This document shows, one piece after another, positions 18,052 to 27,432 of a DNA stretch of 64,000 nt (positions are counted from its first letter, which is position 1; every line of letters starts with the position of its first letter). The notes beneath the pieces are model-generated. The model was not told where the DNA came from. It was given only the letters and a program-made list of their open reading frames with translations, and did no database searches. Location: assembly GCA_002692855.1 (NCBI GenBank), contig NZMJ01000134.1, positions 27,277-91,276 of the forward strand, read 5' to 3'. The position numbers and the translations under genes were made by a program. The stretch comes from Maricaulis sp. (GTDB taxonomy: Bacteria; Pseudomonadota; Alphaproteobacteria; Caulobacterales; Maricaulaceae).

Positions 18052-19548
18052 ATGCGCGAGATTCATCACTTCATCGGCGGCAAGAGTGTCACGGGATCCA
18101 CCGGGCGCTGGGGTGACATCTACAACCCCAATACCGGTGAGGTTCAGGCGCGCGTCCAGTTCGCCGACAAGGGCGAAGTCGGCCAGGCCGTTGCCAAGGC
18201 CGTGGAAGCCCAGCGCGAATGGGCCGCGATGAACCCGCAGCGCCGCGCCCGCGTGCTGTTCAAGTTCAAGGAACTGGTCGAGGCGGACATGGATTCGCTG
18301 GCCGAGCTTCTGTCGTCGGAGCATGGCAAGGTGATCGCCGACTCCAAGGGCGATGTGATCCGCGGCCTGGAAGTGATCGAGTTTGCCTGCGGCGTGCCCC
18401 ACCTGATGAAGGGCGAATACACCGAGAGCGCCGGCACCGGCATCGACGTCTATTCGATGCGCCAGCCGCTCGGCGTCGTGGCCGGCATTTCGCCGTTCAA
18501 CTTCCCGGCCATGATCCCGATGTGGTTCATGGGCATGTCGATCGCGACCGGCAATGCGCTGGTCCTGAAGCCGTCCGAGAAGGACCCGTCGGTTCCCGTA
18601 CGCCTCGCCGAATTGTGGGCCGAGGCAGGACTTCCCGACGGTGTGATGCAGGTCGTTCACGGCGACAAGGAAGCGGTCGACGCGCTTCTCCACCACGACG
18701 ACATCAAGGCGGTCAGCTTTGTCGGTTCGTCCGATATTGCCCATTACATCGCGCGCACCTGCACCGAGCAGGGCAAGCGCTTCCAGGCGATGGGCGGGGC
18801 CAAGAACCACGGCATCATCATGCCGGATGCCGACATGGACCAGGTGGTCAAGGACATGGTCGGTGCGGCCTATGGTTCGGCGGGCGAGCGCTGCATGGCG
18901 CTGCCGGTCGCGGTGCCGGTCGGCAAGAAGACGGCGGACGAGTTCGTCGAGCGCATGATGGAAGCGGCCCAGGGTCTGAGCGTCGGCGTGTCGACCGATC
19001 CGGACGCGCATTACGGCCCGGTCGTGTCGAGCGTGCACCGCAAGACGATCGAGAAATACATCCAGATGGGCGTCGACGAGGGCGCGGAACTGAAGCTCGA
19101 CGGGCGCGGCTTCAAGCTGCAGGGCCACGAGAACGGCTTTTTCATCGGCCCGACCCTGTTCGACCATGTGAAGCCGGGCATGCAGTCCTACAAGGACGAG
19201 ATTTTCGGACCGGTCCTCCAGGTGGTGCGTGCGGACAACCTTGAAGAAGCCGCCGCGCTGCCGAGCAATCACCAGTATGGCAATGGTGTCGCCATCTTCA
19301 CCCGCAACGGCCTCGCCGCGCGTGAATTTGCCGCCAAGGTCCAGGTTGGCATGGTCGGCATCAATGTGCCGATCCCGGTGCCGGTGGCGTATCACAGCTT
19401 CGGTGGCTGGAAGCGCTCGGCCTTCACCGACACCAACCAGTACGGCACCGAGGGCATCCGCTTCTTCACCAAGATCAAGACGGTGACCCAGCGCTGGCCG
19501 ACCGGCGATATCGGCGACCAGGCCTTCGTCATCCCGACGATGCAGTAA
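18052..19548 (+). CDS. mmsA: Methylmalonate-semialdehyde dehydrogenase (acylating)
   Basis: A 498-residue CoA-acylating aldehyde dehydrogenase of valine and inositol breakdown, converting (methyl)malonate semialdehyde to propionyl- or acetyl-CoA. The ALDH features ISPFNFPAM, FVGSSDIAHY and the catalytic cysteine in GSAGERCMALP are typical of MmsA (no glutamate general base nearby). The frame opens at 18013, but GGAGAG just before the ATG at 18052 and the MREIHHFIGGK start fit the family length. The alcohol dehydrogenase downstream may act in a related catabolic route. Confidence 0.93.
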   Translation: MREIHHFIGGKSVTGSTGRWGDIYNPNTGEVQARVQFADKGEVGQAVAKAVEAQREWAAMNPQRRARVLFKFKELVEADMDSLAELLSSEHGKVIADSKGDVIRGLEVIEFACGVPHLMKGEYTESAGTGIDVYSMRQPLGVVAGISPFNFPAMIPMWFMGMSIATGNALVLKPSEKDPSVPVRLAELWAEAGLPDGVMQVVHGDKEAVDALLHHDDIKAVSFVGSSDIAHYIARTCTEQGKRFQAMGGAKNHGIIMPDADMDQVVKDMVGAAYGSAGERCMALPVAVPVGKKTADEFVERMMEAAQGLSVGVSTDPDAHYGPVVSSVHRKTIEKYIQMGVDEGAELKLDGRGFKLQGHENGFFIGPTLFDHVKPGMQSYKDEIFGPVLQVVRADNLEEAAALPSNHQYGNGVAIFTRNGLAAREFAAKVQVGMVGINVPIPVPVAYHSFGGWKRSAFTDTNQYGTEGIRFFTKIKTVTQRWPTGDIGDQAFVIPTMQ

Positions 19549-19556
19549 GCAACACT

Positions 19557-19645
19557 CCCTCTCCCTTCAGGGAGAGGGTTGGGGTGAGGGGGCTTTTGAA
19601 GACCCCCTCATCCGGCCTGCGGCCACCTTCTTCCTCAAGGGAGAA
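19557..19645. repeat. Intergenic palindromic repeat, CCCTCTCCC/GGGAGAGGG type
   Basis: CCCTCTCCC-TTCA-GGGAGAGGG (19557-19578) is followed by GGGGTGAGGGGGC, a CCCCCTCA arm and a degenerate CTTC/GAAG hairpin. The same unit occurs twice at 21273-21374. It is a dispersed repeat of the kind often scattered through proteobacterial intergenic DNA. It may also terminate mmsA. Confidence 0.75.
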
Positions 19646-19701
19646 GGAAGTCGCGCCATACCCTCTTTTCCTTTTTCCCCGCGCGCACTAGCGTTCGCGC
19701 C

Positions 19702-20841
19702 ATGTCCGCTTTCGAATTCCGCACCGTCCCGCACATCGTCTTCGGCAATGGCGCCAGCCGCCAGCTGGCCGAAAAGGCCGCGCCGGTCCTGAAATCCGCG
19801 CGCCGGATCTTCGTCGTCACCGACACCGGTGTGCGCGGCGCCGGCCTGATCGACGCGGCGCTGGCCGCGCTCGAATCCGCCGGTTTCACACTGGCCATCT
19901 ATGACGCGGTCGTCGCCGATCCGCCCGAGGACGTCGTGCTCGATGCGGCCCGGCGGGCGCGCGAGTTTGGTGCCGAGGCTGTGCTGGGTTTTGGCGGCGG
20001 AAGCCCGATGGACACCGCCAAGATTGTCGCGCTGCTGGCGGGCGGAGATCAGCCCCTGTCGCAGATGTACGGCGTCGAGCAGGTGCGCGTTACCGGCCTG
20101 CCGCTGATCCTGGTGCCGACGACGGCCGGGACGGGCAGCGAGGTGACGAATGTGGCCGTCATCACCACCGGGGCGACGTCGAAACGCGGCATCGCCGCCG
20201 GCCCGCTCTATGCGCAGATGGCGCTGCTGGACCCGGAATTGACGCGCGGACTGCCGAAGCATGCGACCGCCGCGACCGGCATCGACGCCATGGTTCACGC
20301 CATCGAGGCCTATACGAACCGGCGTTCGAAAAACCCGGTGTCGGACGCGCTGGCGCTCACGGCGCTGAAGCTGTTGCAAGGCGGGATCGAGCGCGCCTGT
20401 ACTGACGGGAATGACATGGACGCCCGCGGCGACATGTTGCTGGGCGCGATGCTGGCCGGGCAGGCCTTCTCCAATTCGCCCTGCGCCGGTGTGCACGCCA
20501 TGGCCTATCCGTTGGGCGGGATTTTCCACGTGCCGCACGGGCTGTCGAACTCGGTCGTGCTGCCGCCCGTGCTGCGTTTCAACGCGCCGGTCGCCGAAGC
20601 GCACTATTCCGAGATTGCCGCCCATATCGGCCTCACGGCGTCATCCGCTGCGCTGATCGACGAGATGGAGCGGATTGCCGAGGCGGTCGGGATCGAGCGG
20701 CGACTGAGCCAGCTCGGCATCAGCCATAACGATGTGCCGCGCATGGCCGAAGACGTGGCGGCCAATGACCGCCTGCTGCCGAACAATCCGCGCGAGATGG
20801 ACTATGACTCCATCGTCGCGATGTATGAGGAAATCCTGTGA
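19702..20841 (+). CDS. Iron-containing alcohol dehydrogenase
   Basis: A 379-residue group III metal-dependent alcohol dehydrogenase. The NAD-binding GFGGGSPMDTAK (about 95-106), the PTTAGTGSEVT strand, and the metal-ligand histidines of the GVHAMAYPLGG and HVPHG blocks are present. Substrate unknown (lactaldehyde, butanol or 4-hydroxybutyrate type enzymes share the fold). It overlaps the thioesterase gene by GTGA, suggesting a shared pathway. Confidence 0.9.
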   Translation: MSAFEFRTVPHIVFGNGASRQLAEKAAPVLKSARRIFVVTDTGVRGAGLIDAALAALESAGFTLAIYDAVVADPPEDVVLDAARRAREFGAEAVLGFGGGSPMDTAKIVALLAGGDQPLSQMYGVEQVRVTGLPLILVPTTAGTGSEVTNVAVITTGATSKRGIAAGPLYAQMALLDPELTRGLPKHATAATGIDAMVHAIEAYTNRRSKNPVSDALALTALKLLQGGIERACTDGNDMDARGDMLLGAMLAGQAFSNSPCAGVHAMAYPLGGIFHVPHGLSNSVVLPPVLRFNAPVAEAHYSEIAAHIGLTASSAALIDEMERIAEAVGIERRLSQLGISHNDVPRMAEDVAANDRLLPNNPREMDYDSIVAMYEEIL

Positions 20842-21269
20842 AGGGGCCGGAGCGGGGACGCGGCGACTATCGCTGGTGGGACCGGACCGCCACGCGCTGG
20901 AACGACAATGACGTCTATGGGCACATGAACAATGTCGTCCATTACGCGCTCTTTGACACGTCCGTGAATCGGTACCTGATCGCCGAGGCCGGGCTAGACA
21001 TTCACGGCGGCGGGGTGATCGGGCTCGTCGTTGAGACGGGCTGCCGGTATTTCGCGCCGCTCGCCTATCCCGAGATCGTCGAGGCCGGGGTGCGCGTGGC
21101 ACGGATCGGCAATTCGTCGGTGACCTACGAGATCGGGCTGTTTTCAGAAAATTCTGAAAATGCTGCCGCCGAAGGCCAATTCACCCATGTCTATGTTGAC
21201 CGCGAGACCCGGCGGCCGGTCAGTCTGCCGGCGGACATGCGGGCAGGGCTGGAGCGCATTCTGGCCTGA
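20838..21269 (+). CDS. Acyl-CoA thioesterase, hotdog fold (4HBT family)
   Basis: A 143-residue single hotdog-domain protein. RWNDNDVYGHMNNVVHYALFD is the 4-hydroxybenzoyl-CoA thioesterase-type active-site region with the catalytic Asp before GHMNN. It starts with GTG (20838-20840), overlapping the dehydrogenase stop. Probably hydrolyses short or medium acyl-CoA. It has a paralogue at 40726. Confidence 0.87.
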   Translation: MKGPERGRGDYRWWDRTATRWNDNDVYGHMNNVVHYALFDTSVNRYLIAEAGLDIHGGGVIGLVVETGCRYFAPLAYPEIVEAGVRVARIGNSSVTYEIGLFSENSENAAAEGQFTHVYVDRETRRPVSLPADMRAGLERILA

Positions 21270-21272
21270 AGA

Positions 21273-21374
21273 CCCCTCACCCTGACCCTCTCCCTGGAGG
21301 GAGAGGGAACAGGTTTGGCGTTTTCTTCCCTCTCCCTTGAGGGAGAGGGTGGCGCGAAGCGCCGGGTGAGGGGG
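21273..21374. repeat. Compound intergenic palindrome, two CCCTCTCCC hairpins within a larger inverted pair
   Basis: Two 9-bp hairpins, CCCTCTCCC-TGGA-GGGAGAGGG (21286-21307) and CCCTCTCCC-TTGA-GGGAGAGGG (21328-21349), lie between outer arms CCCCTCACCC (21273-21282) and GGGTGAGGGG (21364-21373) that can pair. The unit is related to the one at 19557. Confidence 0.78.
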
Positions 21375-21415
21375 AATGACTTGTCACCCGCCATCGACGC
21401 TGGCATGAGGCTGAC

Positions 21416-21523
21416 ATGCGCGAGATTCAACGGCCCGCCTTTTTGATTGCTGCGACGCTCATCGCCTTCGGGCTGACCGGTCTGGCCCTCCTGGTGATCG
21501 TGATGCCGGGACTGGGCGGGTGA
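21416..21523 (+). CDS. 35-residue single-helix membrane peptide coupled to zapE
   Basis: An ATG at 21416 with GAGG 5 bases upstream opens 35 codons. Residues about 8-31 form one strong hydrophobic helix ([22 protein letters not shown]) after a short charged N-terminus (MREIQR). The TGA at 21521-21523 overlaps the GTG start of zapE as GTGA. The arrangement matches the many overlapping starts in this genome, which supports a real gene. Function unknown; it may be a leader or a small membrane partner. Confidence 0.6.
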   Translation: MREIQRPAFLIAATLIAFGLTGLALLVIVMPGLGG

Positions 21524-22662
21524 CCACACCCATTGATCGCTGGAAGGCCCGCATCTCGGCGGGCACGCTGGTTGCCGATGCCGGGCAGGAAGAGGCGGCC
21601 CGCGCGCTGACCGATCTGCACGTGCGGCTGAAGGGCTGGCGGTTCGAGGGCGGGTTTTTCCACAAGGCCGAGCCGGCGCCGAAAGGCCTTTATCTGTGGG
21701 GCGGAGTCGGCCGCGGCAAGTCGATGCTGATGGACCTGTTCTGCGGCGGTGCGCCGGTTGATCCCAAGCGCCGGGTCCACTTTCATGAGTTCATGCAGGA
21801 CGTTCACACGCGCATTGCCGCCTGGCGCAAGCTGGATTCAAGTGAGCGGCGCAGTCGGCCCGAGCATGTGCGCGGGGCGGGGGACGATCCGATCCCGCCG
21901 GTCGCGAAGGGCATCGCGGACCGGGCGCGCCTTTTGTGCTTTGACGAATTCCAGGTCACCGACATTGCCGACGCGATGATACTGGGCCGCCTGTTCGAGC
22001 AATTGTTCGCTCGCGGCGTGGTGGTGGTCGCGACGTCCAACCGTGCGCCGCAAGATCTCTACAAGAACGGCCTGAACCGGCAGCTGTTCGAGCCCTTCAT
22101 TGCCCTCCTGGAAACGCAGCTGGATCTGCTGGCCATCGAGGACGGCGTCGATCACAGACTGGAACAGCTGACCGCAGCGCCGGTCTATTATTCGCCGGTC
22201 GACGCGGCATCGACCGAAGCGATGGATGCCGCCTGGGACCGGCTGACATCGGGCGCGGAACCGCAAAGCTGTACGCTAACCGTCCATGGCCGGGCCGTAT
22301 CGGTGCCGCGCGAAGCGGCTGGCGTGGCGCGCTTTACCTTTGCCGAGTTGTGCGCGCGTCCGCTGGGTGCGGCGGATTACCTCGCCATCGCGGCGCGCTT
22401 TCATGCCGTGTTGCTGGACGGGGTGCCGCAGCTCAGCCCTGACAAGCGCAACGAGGCGAAGCGTTTCGTCACATTGATCGATGCGCTCTACGAATCGAAG
22501 ACCAAGCTGGTGATGAGCGCCGAGGCGGAACCCGACGCGCTTTACCCCGAGGGCGATGGTGCGTTCGAGTTCGAGCGGACCGAATCCCGCCTGATGGAAA
22601 TGCGGTCGGAGAAATACCTGGCGGCCGCACACGAAGCGAAACTTGAAGAGGACGATGCGTGA
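21520..22662 (+). CDS. zapE: Cell division protein ZapE, AFG1-like ATPase
   Basis: A 380-residue AAA-like ATPase with Walker A GGVGRGKS (61-68), Walker B LLCFDEFQ and the [12 protein letters not shown] sensor segment. ZapE acts at the division septum on FtsZ in E. coli. Its mitochondrial relative AFG1/LACE1 is linked to respiratory-chain turnover. The GTG start at 21520 overlaps the small membrane ORF. The next gene overlaps its stop by one base. Confidence 0.9.
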   Translation: MTTPIDRWKARISAGTLVADAGQEEAARALTDLHVRLKGWRFEGGFFHKAEPAPKGLYLWGGVGRGKSMLMDLFCGGAPVDPKRRVHFHEFMQDVHTRIAAWRKLDSSERRSRPEHVRGAGDDPIPPVAKGIADRARLLCFDEFQVTDIADAMILGRLFEQLFARGVVVVATSNRAPQDLYKNGLNRQLFEPFIALLETQLDLLAIEDGVDHRLEQLTAAPVYYSPVDAASTEAMDAAWDRLTSGAEPQSCTLTVHGRAVSVPREAAGVARFTFAELCARPLGAADYLAIAARFHAVLLDGVPQLSPDKRNEAKRFVTLIDALYESKTKLVMSAEAEPDALYPEGDGAFEFERTESRLMEMRSEKYLAAAHEAKLEEDDA

Positions 22663-23336
22663 TGTCGCGATCCATCGGATTAAATGAAACCCTGACCGAA
22701 TATGTGCGGGCGATGAATCCGCAGGAGCATCCGGCTTTGAAGCATTGCCGCGAGGAGACCGCCAAGCGCGAGGATGCGCGCATGCAGGTCAGCCCCGAAC
22801 AGGGCGCGCTGATGGCCTTCCTGGCGCGGCTGACCGGGGCGAAAATCGCGCTGGAGGTCGGGGTTTATACGGGTTACTCGGCGCTCGCCGTGGCGATGGC
22901 GATGAAGGAACGCCATGGTGAGGACGCCCGCCTTTATGCGCTCGACATCAGTCCGGACCTGATCGCGATTGCGGAAGGCTATTGGGCCGAGGGCGATGTC
23001 GCCGACGTGATCCAGCCGGTGATCGGGGATGCGCGCCGGTCCCTGTCCGAACTGGCGTCAGAGGACCTGGCCGAGCAGGTCGATTTCATGTTCGTGGACG
23101 CCGACAAGACCGGCTATGGCGACTATTACGCCGCCGCGCTGACGCTGCTCAGACCCGGCGGAATCATCCTGTTCGACAATGTCTTGTGGAGCGGTTCGGT
23201 TGCTGATCCCGCGAAGACCGACGCCGACACGGAGGCCCTGCGCGCCCTGGCCAAGCGCGTGCGCGACGATGACCGGGTTGAGCAGGTCTTCACGGCGGTC
23301 GGCGACGGCCTTCTGATCGCGATGAAGAAGCCGTGA
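22662..23336 (+). CDS. Class I SAM-dependent O-methyltransferase (family 3)
   Basis: A 224-residue protein with the caffeoyl-CoA/catechol O-methyltransferase pattern: ALEVGVYTGYSALAVA (motif I), LYALDIS acidic strand, FVDADKTGYGDYY (metal-binding Asp) and GGIILFDNVLW with the metal-site Asp-Asn. The ATG at 22662 overlaps the zapE stop; a GTG three bases earlier is possible. Acceptor substrate unknown. Confidence 0.88.
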   Translation: MSRSIGLNETLTEYVRAMNPQEHPALKHCREETAKREDARMQVSPEQGALMAFLARLTGAKIALEVGVYTGYSALAVAMAMKERHGEDARLYALDISPDLIAIAEGYWAEGDVADVIQPVIGDARRSLSELASEDLAEQVDFMFVDADKTGYGDYYAAALTLLRPGGIILFDNVLWSGSVADPAKTDADTEALRALAKRVRDDDRVEQVFTAVGDGLLIAMKKP

Positions 23337-23797
23337 AATACGTCGTCCTGATTTTCGCGGCAGTGATGTTCACTGTCATCCCCTGGACGGTCGCGTCGGT
23401 GTTCTGGGGGATTGGCGATGTGCCGGCCTCCTCACAGTTCGCGCCGAAGGCCGATGCGGTCGTGGAACGGGTCGAGTTCGAGGCGGCGGGGCGAGGCCGG
23501 CAATCGATGCTCGTCTGGCTGACCCCCGTCGAGGACGAGGCCTTCACGCCCGGTCGCCGCATGATTGCCGGTGACCTGCGCTCGGTGACGGAAGCCGAAG
23601 TCGAGACCGTCAGCGCGGCCTATGCGCCCGGCACGCCTGTGAGGGTTCGGGTCACCGAGGACGCGCTCTATCCGGCCCGGATGGGCTTTTTCGATTACGC
23701 GGCCTGGTTCGTCTCGGCCTTTTGCCTCTTCGTCGGCGCAGCCGGTGTGGCCGGGGTCGTCGTCTCGTTCCAGATGGTGAGGGGCCAGCGGCGGTGA
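23333..23797 (+). CDS. Small membrane protein, DUF3592-like topology
   Basis: A 154-residue protein with an N-terminal helix (about 3-25), a beta-rich external domain of about 85 residues and a C-terminal helix (about 120-145) followed by a short basic tail. This is the layout of DUF3592 proteins, but sequence similarity is only suggestive. The GTG start overlaps the O-methyltransferase stop (GTGA), so it is in that operon. Function unknown. Confidence 0.7.
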   Translation: MKYVVLIFAAVMFTVIPWTVASVFWGIGDVPASSQFAPKADAVVERVEFEAAGRGRQSMLVWLTPVEDEAFTPGRRMIAGDLRSVTEAEVETVSAAYAPGTPVRVRVTEDALYPARMGFFDYAAWFVSAFCLFVGAAGVAGVVVSFQMVRGQRR

Positions 23798-23798
23798 A

Positions 23799-23854
23799 TG
23801 TAACCTTGACGTGACTATTTGTAACGCGTATTGAACATGTCACCTCAGCGTTAC
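23799..23854 (+). promoter_or_regulatory. Promoter with overlapping inverted repeat upstream of the membrane protein/XRE pair
   Basis: TTGACG (23806-23811) and TATTGA (23829-23834) are 17 bases apart. TGTAAC occurs at 23799-23804 and 23820-23825 (21 bases, two helix turns). GTAACGC (23821-23827) is repeated inverted as GCGTTAC (23848-23854). These sites flank and overlap the -10 region and are candidates for operators of the XRE regulator two genes on. Confidence 0.5.
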
Positions 23855-23866
23855 ACGGAGACGATC

Positions 23867-24328
23867 ATGGATGACATCAGCAAGCTGCAGCGCGACCGCA
23901 ATAGGGTCATCGCGGCCATGGGGATCATTTTCCTGGTGTGGCAAGGCGCCAGTCTGGCGCGCGATCTGGTTGCTCTCGTCCATCCCGAAAGTGCCGAGGC
24001 GGCCGCCGGTTTCGCCGATCTGGTCGAAGCAGTCGGCGCGATCAGCTGGGTGTTGGCGACGCTGGCCATGCTTGCGCTCGGACGGCGGGTCCGCCGCGCC
24101 GAAGCGCACAATGTGCTGAAGGACGAGCTTTTCCAGCACAACCAGTCGCGCGCCTTGAAATTCGGATTCAAGGCCATGGTAGGTTTGCTGGTCCTATTGA
24201 TGGCCGGTGAGGCGTTTTTCGACCTCACGGCCGGGATCGCAATCCGGTCGATGATGATCGTCGCGGTCATCGCACCCCTGGGCGCCTTCGTTGTCCTGTC
24301 GGGCGGCAGTGACGAGGCCGCCACATGA
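23867..24328 (+). CDS. Four-helix membrane protein paired with an XRE regulator
   Basis: A 153-residue protein. After a charged start (MDDISKLQRDRNR) there are four hydrophobic segments (about 14-31, 50-68, 103-121 and 127-145). GGAG lies 6 bases before the ATG at 23867; an upstream in-frame ATG at 23831 lies inside the promoter repeat. It overlaps the helix-turn-helix gene by ATGA. Such small four-helix proteins commonly travel with XRE regulators, but the function is unknown. Confidence 0.72.
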   Translation: MDDISKLQRDRNRVIAAMGIIFLVWQGASLARDLVALVHPESAEAAAGFADLVEAVGAISWVLATLAMLALGRRVRRAEAHNVLKDELFQHNQSRALKFGFKAMVGLLVLLMAGEAFFDLTAGIAIRSMMIVAVIAPLGAFVVLSGGSDEAAT

Positions 24329-24546
24329 CGCGCGCCGCGCTGGGAAATCGGCTGAAGGAGTGGCGGGCCAAGGCCGGCCTGACACAGGCGGAACTGGCGG
24401 AGCGGACGGGTGTGACCCGCAAGACGATCAACACGATCGAGAACCGGGTCTTCATTCCATCCGCCCTGCTTGCATTGCGCATCGCTGCAGCGCTGGATGC
24501 CCAGGTGGAAGACGTGTTCTATCTCGATCCGGAGACGAAGGGATGA
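24325..24546 (+). CDS. XRE family transcriptional regulator (single HTH domain)
   Basis: A 73-residue protein made almost entirely of a Cro/CI-type helix-turn-helix: GNRLKEWRAKAGLTQAELAERTGVTRKTINTIENR, then LALRIAAALDAQVEDVFYLD. The YgzD/YozG-like size fits a minimal repressor. It overlaps both neighbours by ATGA. It probably controls its own operon through the repeats at 23799-23854. Confidence 0.88.
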   Translation: MTRAALGNRLKEWRAKAGLTQAELAERTGVTRKTINTIENRVFIPSALLALRIAAALDAQVEDVFYLDPETKG

Positions 24547-24908
24547 GCCTCAGCCCCGACTACCAGGAATTTCTCGCCGAGCTGTTCGAGCCAATGGGCG
24601 GGGTACGGTTCCGCAAGATGTTCGGCGGGGCGGGCGTGTTTCGCCAGGGGCTGAATTTCGCGGTCGTCGCGGACGACACGCTCTACTTCAAGGCCGATGA
24701 GACGACGTTCCGCGATTTCGATGACGAAGACTGCGGTCCCTTCGTCTATTCCACCGACCCCTACAAGGCGATGACGGGATACCGGCTGGCACCGGAACGC
24801 CTCTATGATGCGCCGGACGATTTCACGACATGGGCGCGCAAGGCCTTCGCGGTGGCGATGCGAGCAGACCTGAAGAAACCGCCCGCAAAGCGCAAGTTCA
24901 CGGGCTAG
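24543..24908 (+). CDS. TfoX N-terminal domain protein
   Basis: A 121-residue protein with the TfoX/Sxy N-terminal fold: RFRKMFGGAGVF, VADDTLYFKAD and YKAMTGYRLAPE are the family blocks. It has a basic C-terminal tail (KKPPAKRKF). Unlike full-length Sxy it lacks the C-terminal helix-hairpin-helix domain. A role in competence is not implied. The ATG overlaps the XRE gene stop. Confidence 0.83.
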   Translation: MSLSPDYQEFLAELFEPMGGVRFRKMFGGAGVFRQGLNFAVVADDTLYFKADETTFRDFDDEDCGPFVYSTDPYKAMTGYRLAPERLYDAPDDFTTWARKAFAVAMRADLKKPPAKRKFTG

Positions 24909-25348
24909 TCCGTCACAAGCGTCCAGACGAAGCTGAAGGATTGCTCGCCGGTCATGTCGGAGATGGTGGCGGTCAGCGTCTCGTCCTCGCGCGCATAGCG
25001 GATGCGCTGAGGGAAGTCGTGCCCGGCATTCTCGAACACGACATGGCTTTCGCCGGTTTCGACAAGGCGGAAACAGGTCGCTTCGCCGCCATTGGGCTGG
25101 GCACAATACTCTCCTTCCCCGTCCTCATTCCAGGCGATGCGCATGTATTCGAAGGCCCGTGCTTCGCCGTCGACCAGTGTCCGGTTGACGCCAAGGAAGA
25201 GGTGACCTGTGCCATCGGTCCAGATCTCCTCTGTGACCTGGCGGCCGGGTTCGGATCGCCAGTGGCCGGTGATGAAATCGAGATCGCCGGCGAAAGCCGG
25301 GGCGGTCAGGTACGCAGACAGGGCGAGGACGGATGAGATCAGGCGCAT
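24905..25348 (-). CDS. Secreted DUF6265-like protein
   Basis: A 147-residue protein with a signal peptide (SSVLALSAYLTAPAFA-GD). The mature start LDFITGHWRSE and the FENAGHDFPQRIRYAR block are characteristic of small lipocalin-like DUF6265 proteins. Its stop overlaps the TfoX gene stop by 4 bases in convergent orientation. Function unknown. Confidence 0.72.
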   Translation of the reverse strand: MRLISSVLALSAYLTAPAFAGDLDFITGHWRSEPGRQVTEEIWTDGTGHLFLGVNRTLVDGEARAFEYMRIAWNEDGEGEYCAQPNGGEATCFRLVETGESHVVFENAGHDFPQRIRYAREDETLTATISDMTGEQSFSFVWTLVTD

Positions 25349-25423
25349 GGAAAGCTCCGTTCGAGTTGTGCGCGCAGGCTAGACCGGCAATCCTGACGCC
25401 GTCTTGAACAATCCGGACAGGTG

Positions 25424-26185
25424 ATGAGCGAACCGCACCATGAATTCCGACCCGCGACCGGGCCGCTTTCGGAGCTGGCCGAGGGGGTCTGGCACTTGCG
25501 TTCCAGCGCGCGCGGGTCGCAGACGATCGCGCCGGACGGGCGCTGCGAGATCATCCTTCATCGCGCCGCGCCGCCAATCGAGCATCGGGCGGATGGATCC
25601 TCCACGCGCCAACCGGCTGCCTTCCTTTACGGGCCGCTGACCCGCGTGCTGACGATCGAGCAGGACGCAGACATGGACGTGCTCGCCATCCGGCTGCATC
25701 CTTGGGCGGTGGGAGCCTTCACCGAAAAGCCTGCGGACTGGCGCGACCGGCTGGTGGCGTTGCCGGAAACCGGTGTGAGCCTGACCCCCGGCACGCTGGC
25801 GGAATTTGCAAGCCAGGCCGAATCCGCGCTGGCCCGTTTCATCCCGCCAGCGCCTGCTGGCACCGTGCAGGCCGCCATTGCAGGGATGGAAGCTGGCGCG
25901 CTGTCCACGCTGGAGTCCTTGGCGGATGCCGCCCGACTGACAATCCGTACGCTCGACCGGCGTTTCGAGCGGACAACGGGCCTGACCGCCGCGCTCTATC
26001 TGCGGCTCGTCCGCTTCCACCGTGCGCGCAATGCGATCAAGGCTGGCGCGGAGCGTCTGAGCGATGTGGCGGCCGAGGCGGGCTATGCCGACCAGGCACA
26101 CATGACGCGGGATTTCAGGCGATTTGCCGGGGAAACGCCGAAACTGGTTCGCCGTCCCGCAGCCTTCGATCCGCTCTATCGCTAG
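25424..26185 (+). CDS. AraC family transcriptional regulator
   Basis: A 253-residue protein. The N-terminal domain (FRPATGPLSELAEGVWHLR, DGRCEIILH) is of the DUF6597 sensor type. The C-terminal part carries two AraC helix-turn-helix units (LADAARLTIRTLDRRFERTTG; LSDVAAEAGYADQAHMTRDFRRFAGETP). ATG 25424 follows GGACAGG and an in-frame GTG at 25421. Ligand and target unknown. It lies divergent from the DUF6265-like gene, a possible target. Confidence 0.88.
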   Translation: MSEPHHEFRPATGPLSELAEGVWHLRSSARGSQTIAPDGRCEIILHRAAPPIEHRADGSSTRQPAAFLYGPLTRVLTIEQDADMDVLAIRLHPWAVGAFTEKPADWRDRLVALPETGVSLTPGTLAEFASQAESALARFIPPAPAGTVQAAIAGMEAGALSTLESLADAARLTIRTLDRRFERTTGLTAALYLRLVRFHRARNAIKAGAERLSDVAAEAGYADQAHMTRDFRRFAGETPKLVRRPAAFDPLYR

Positions 26186-27226
<1,041 letters not shown>

Positions 27227-27322
27227 TTAATTCGCCGTAAGGTGAACCGGGCGTCATATTTGCGTCACGGCTCGCCCGTAAACGGCGCGCAGACGGATTT
27301 CCGTCTCACTAATCCGAGAACT

Positions 27323-27356
27323 GGCCGCATCCTTCAAGAGGGTGCGGCCATTTTCG
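27323..27356 (+). terminator. Rho-independent terminator after mdh
   Basis: GGCCGCATCC (27323-27332) pairs with GGGTGCGGCC (27340-27349, one G-T pair), followed by ATTTTCG. A smaller hairpin AGACGG-ATTT-CCGTCT (27291-27306) lies just before it. Confidence 0.8.
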
Positions 27357-27432
27357 TTCCGGTTACCCCAAGGCTGTGGACATTATCGGCTTTCGCCCGA
27401 TATCACCCTGAAGTCCTGATGGGGGGAGAACG

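Noticed and set aside
17623-19395. A 590-codon minus-strand frame opposite mmsA running into the lipoprotein gene
   Set aside because: Shadow of mmsA; the true gene at this place is the lipoprotein 17186-17854 in another frame, which has a clean lipobox.
19557-21374. Repeats considered as a CRISPR array
   Set aside because: They are palindromic units in separate intergenic gaps with no regular spacers and no cas genes.
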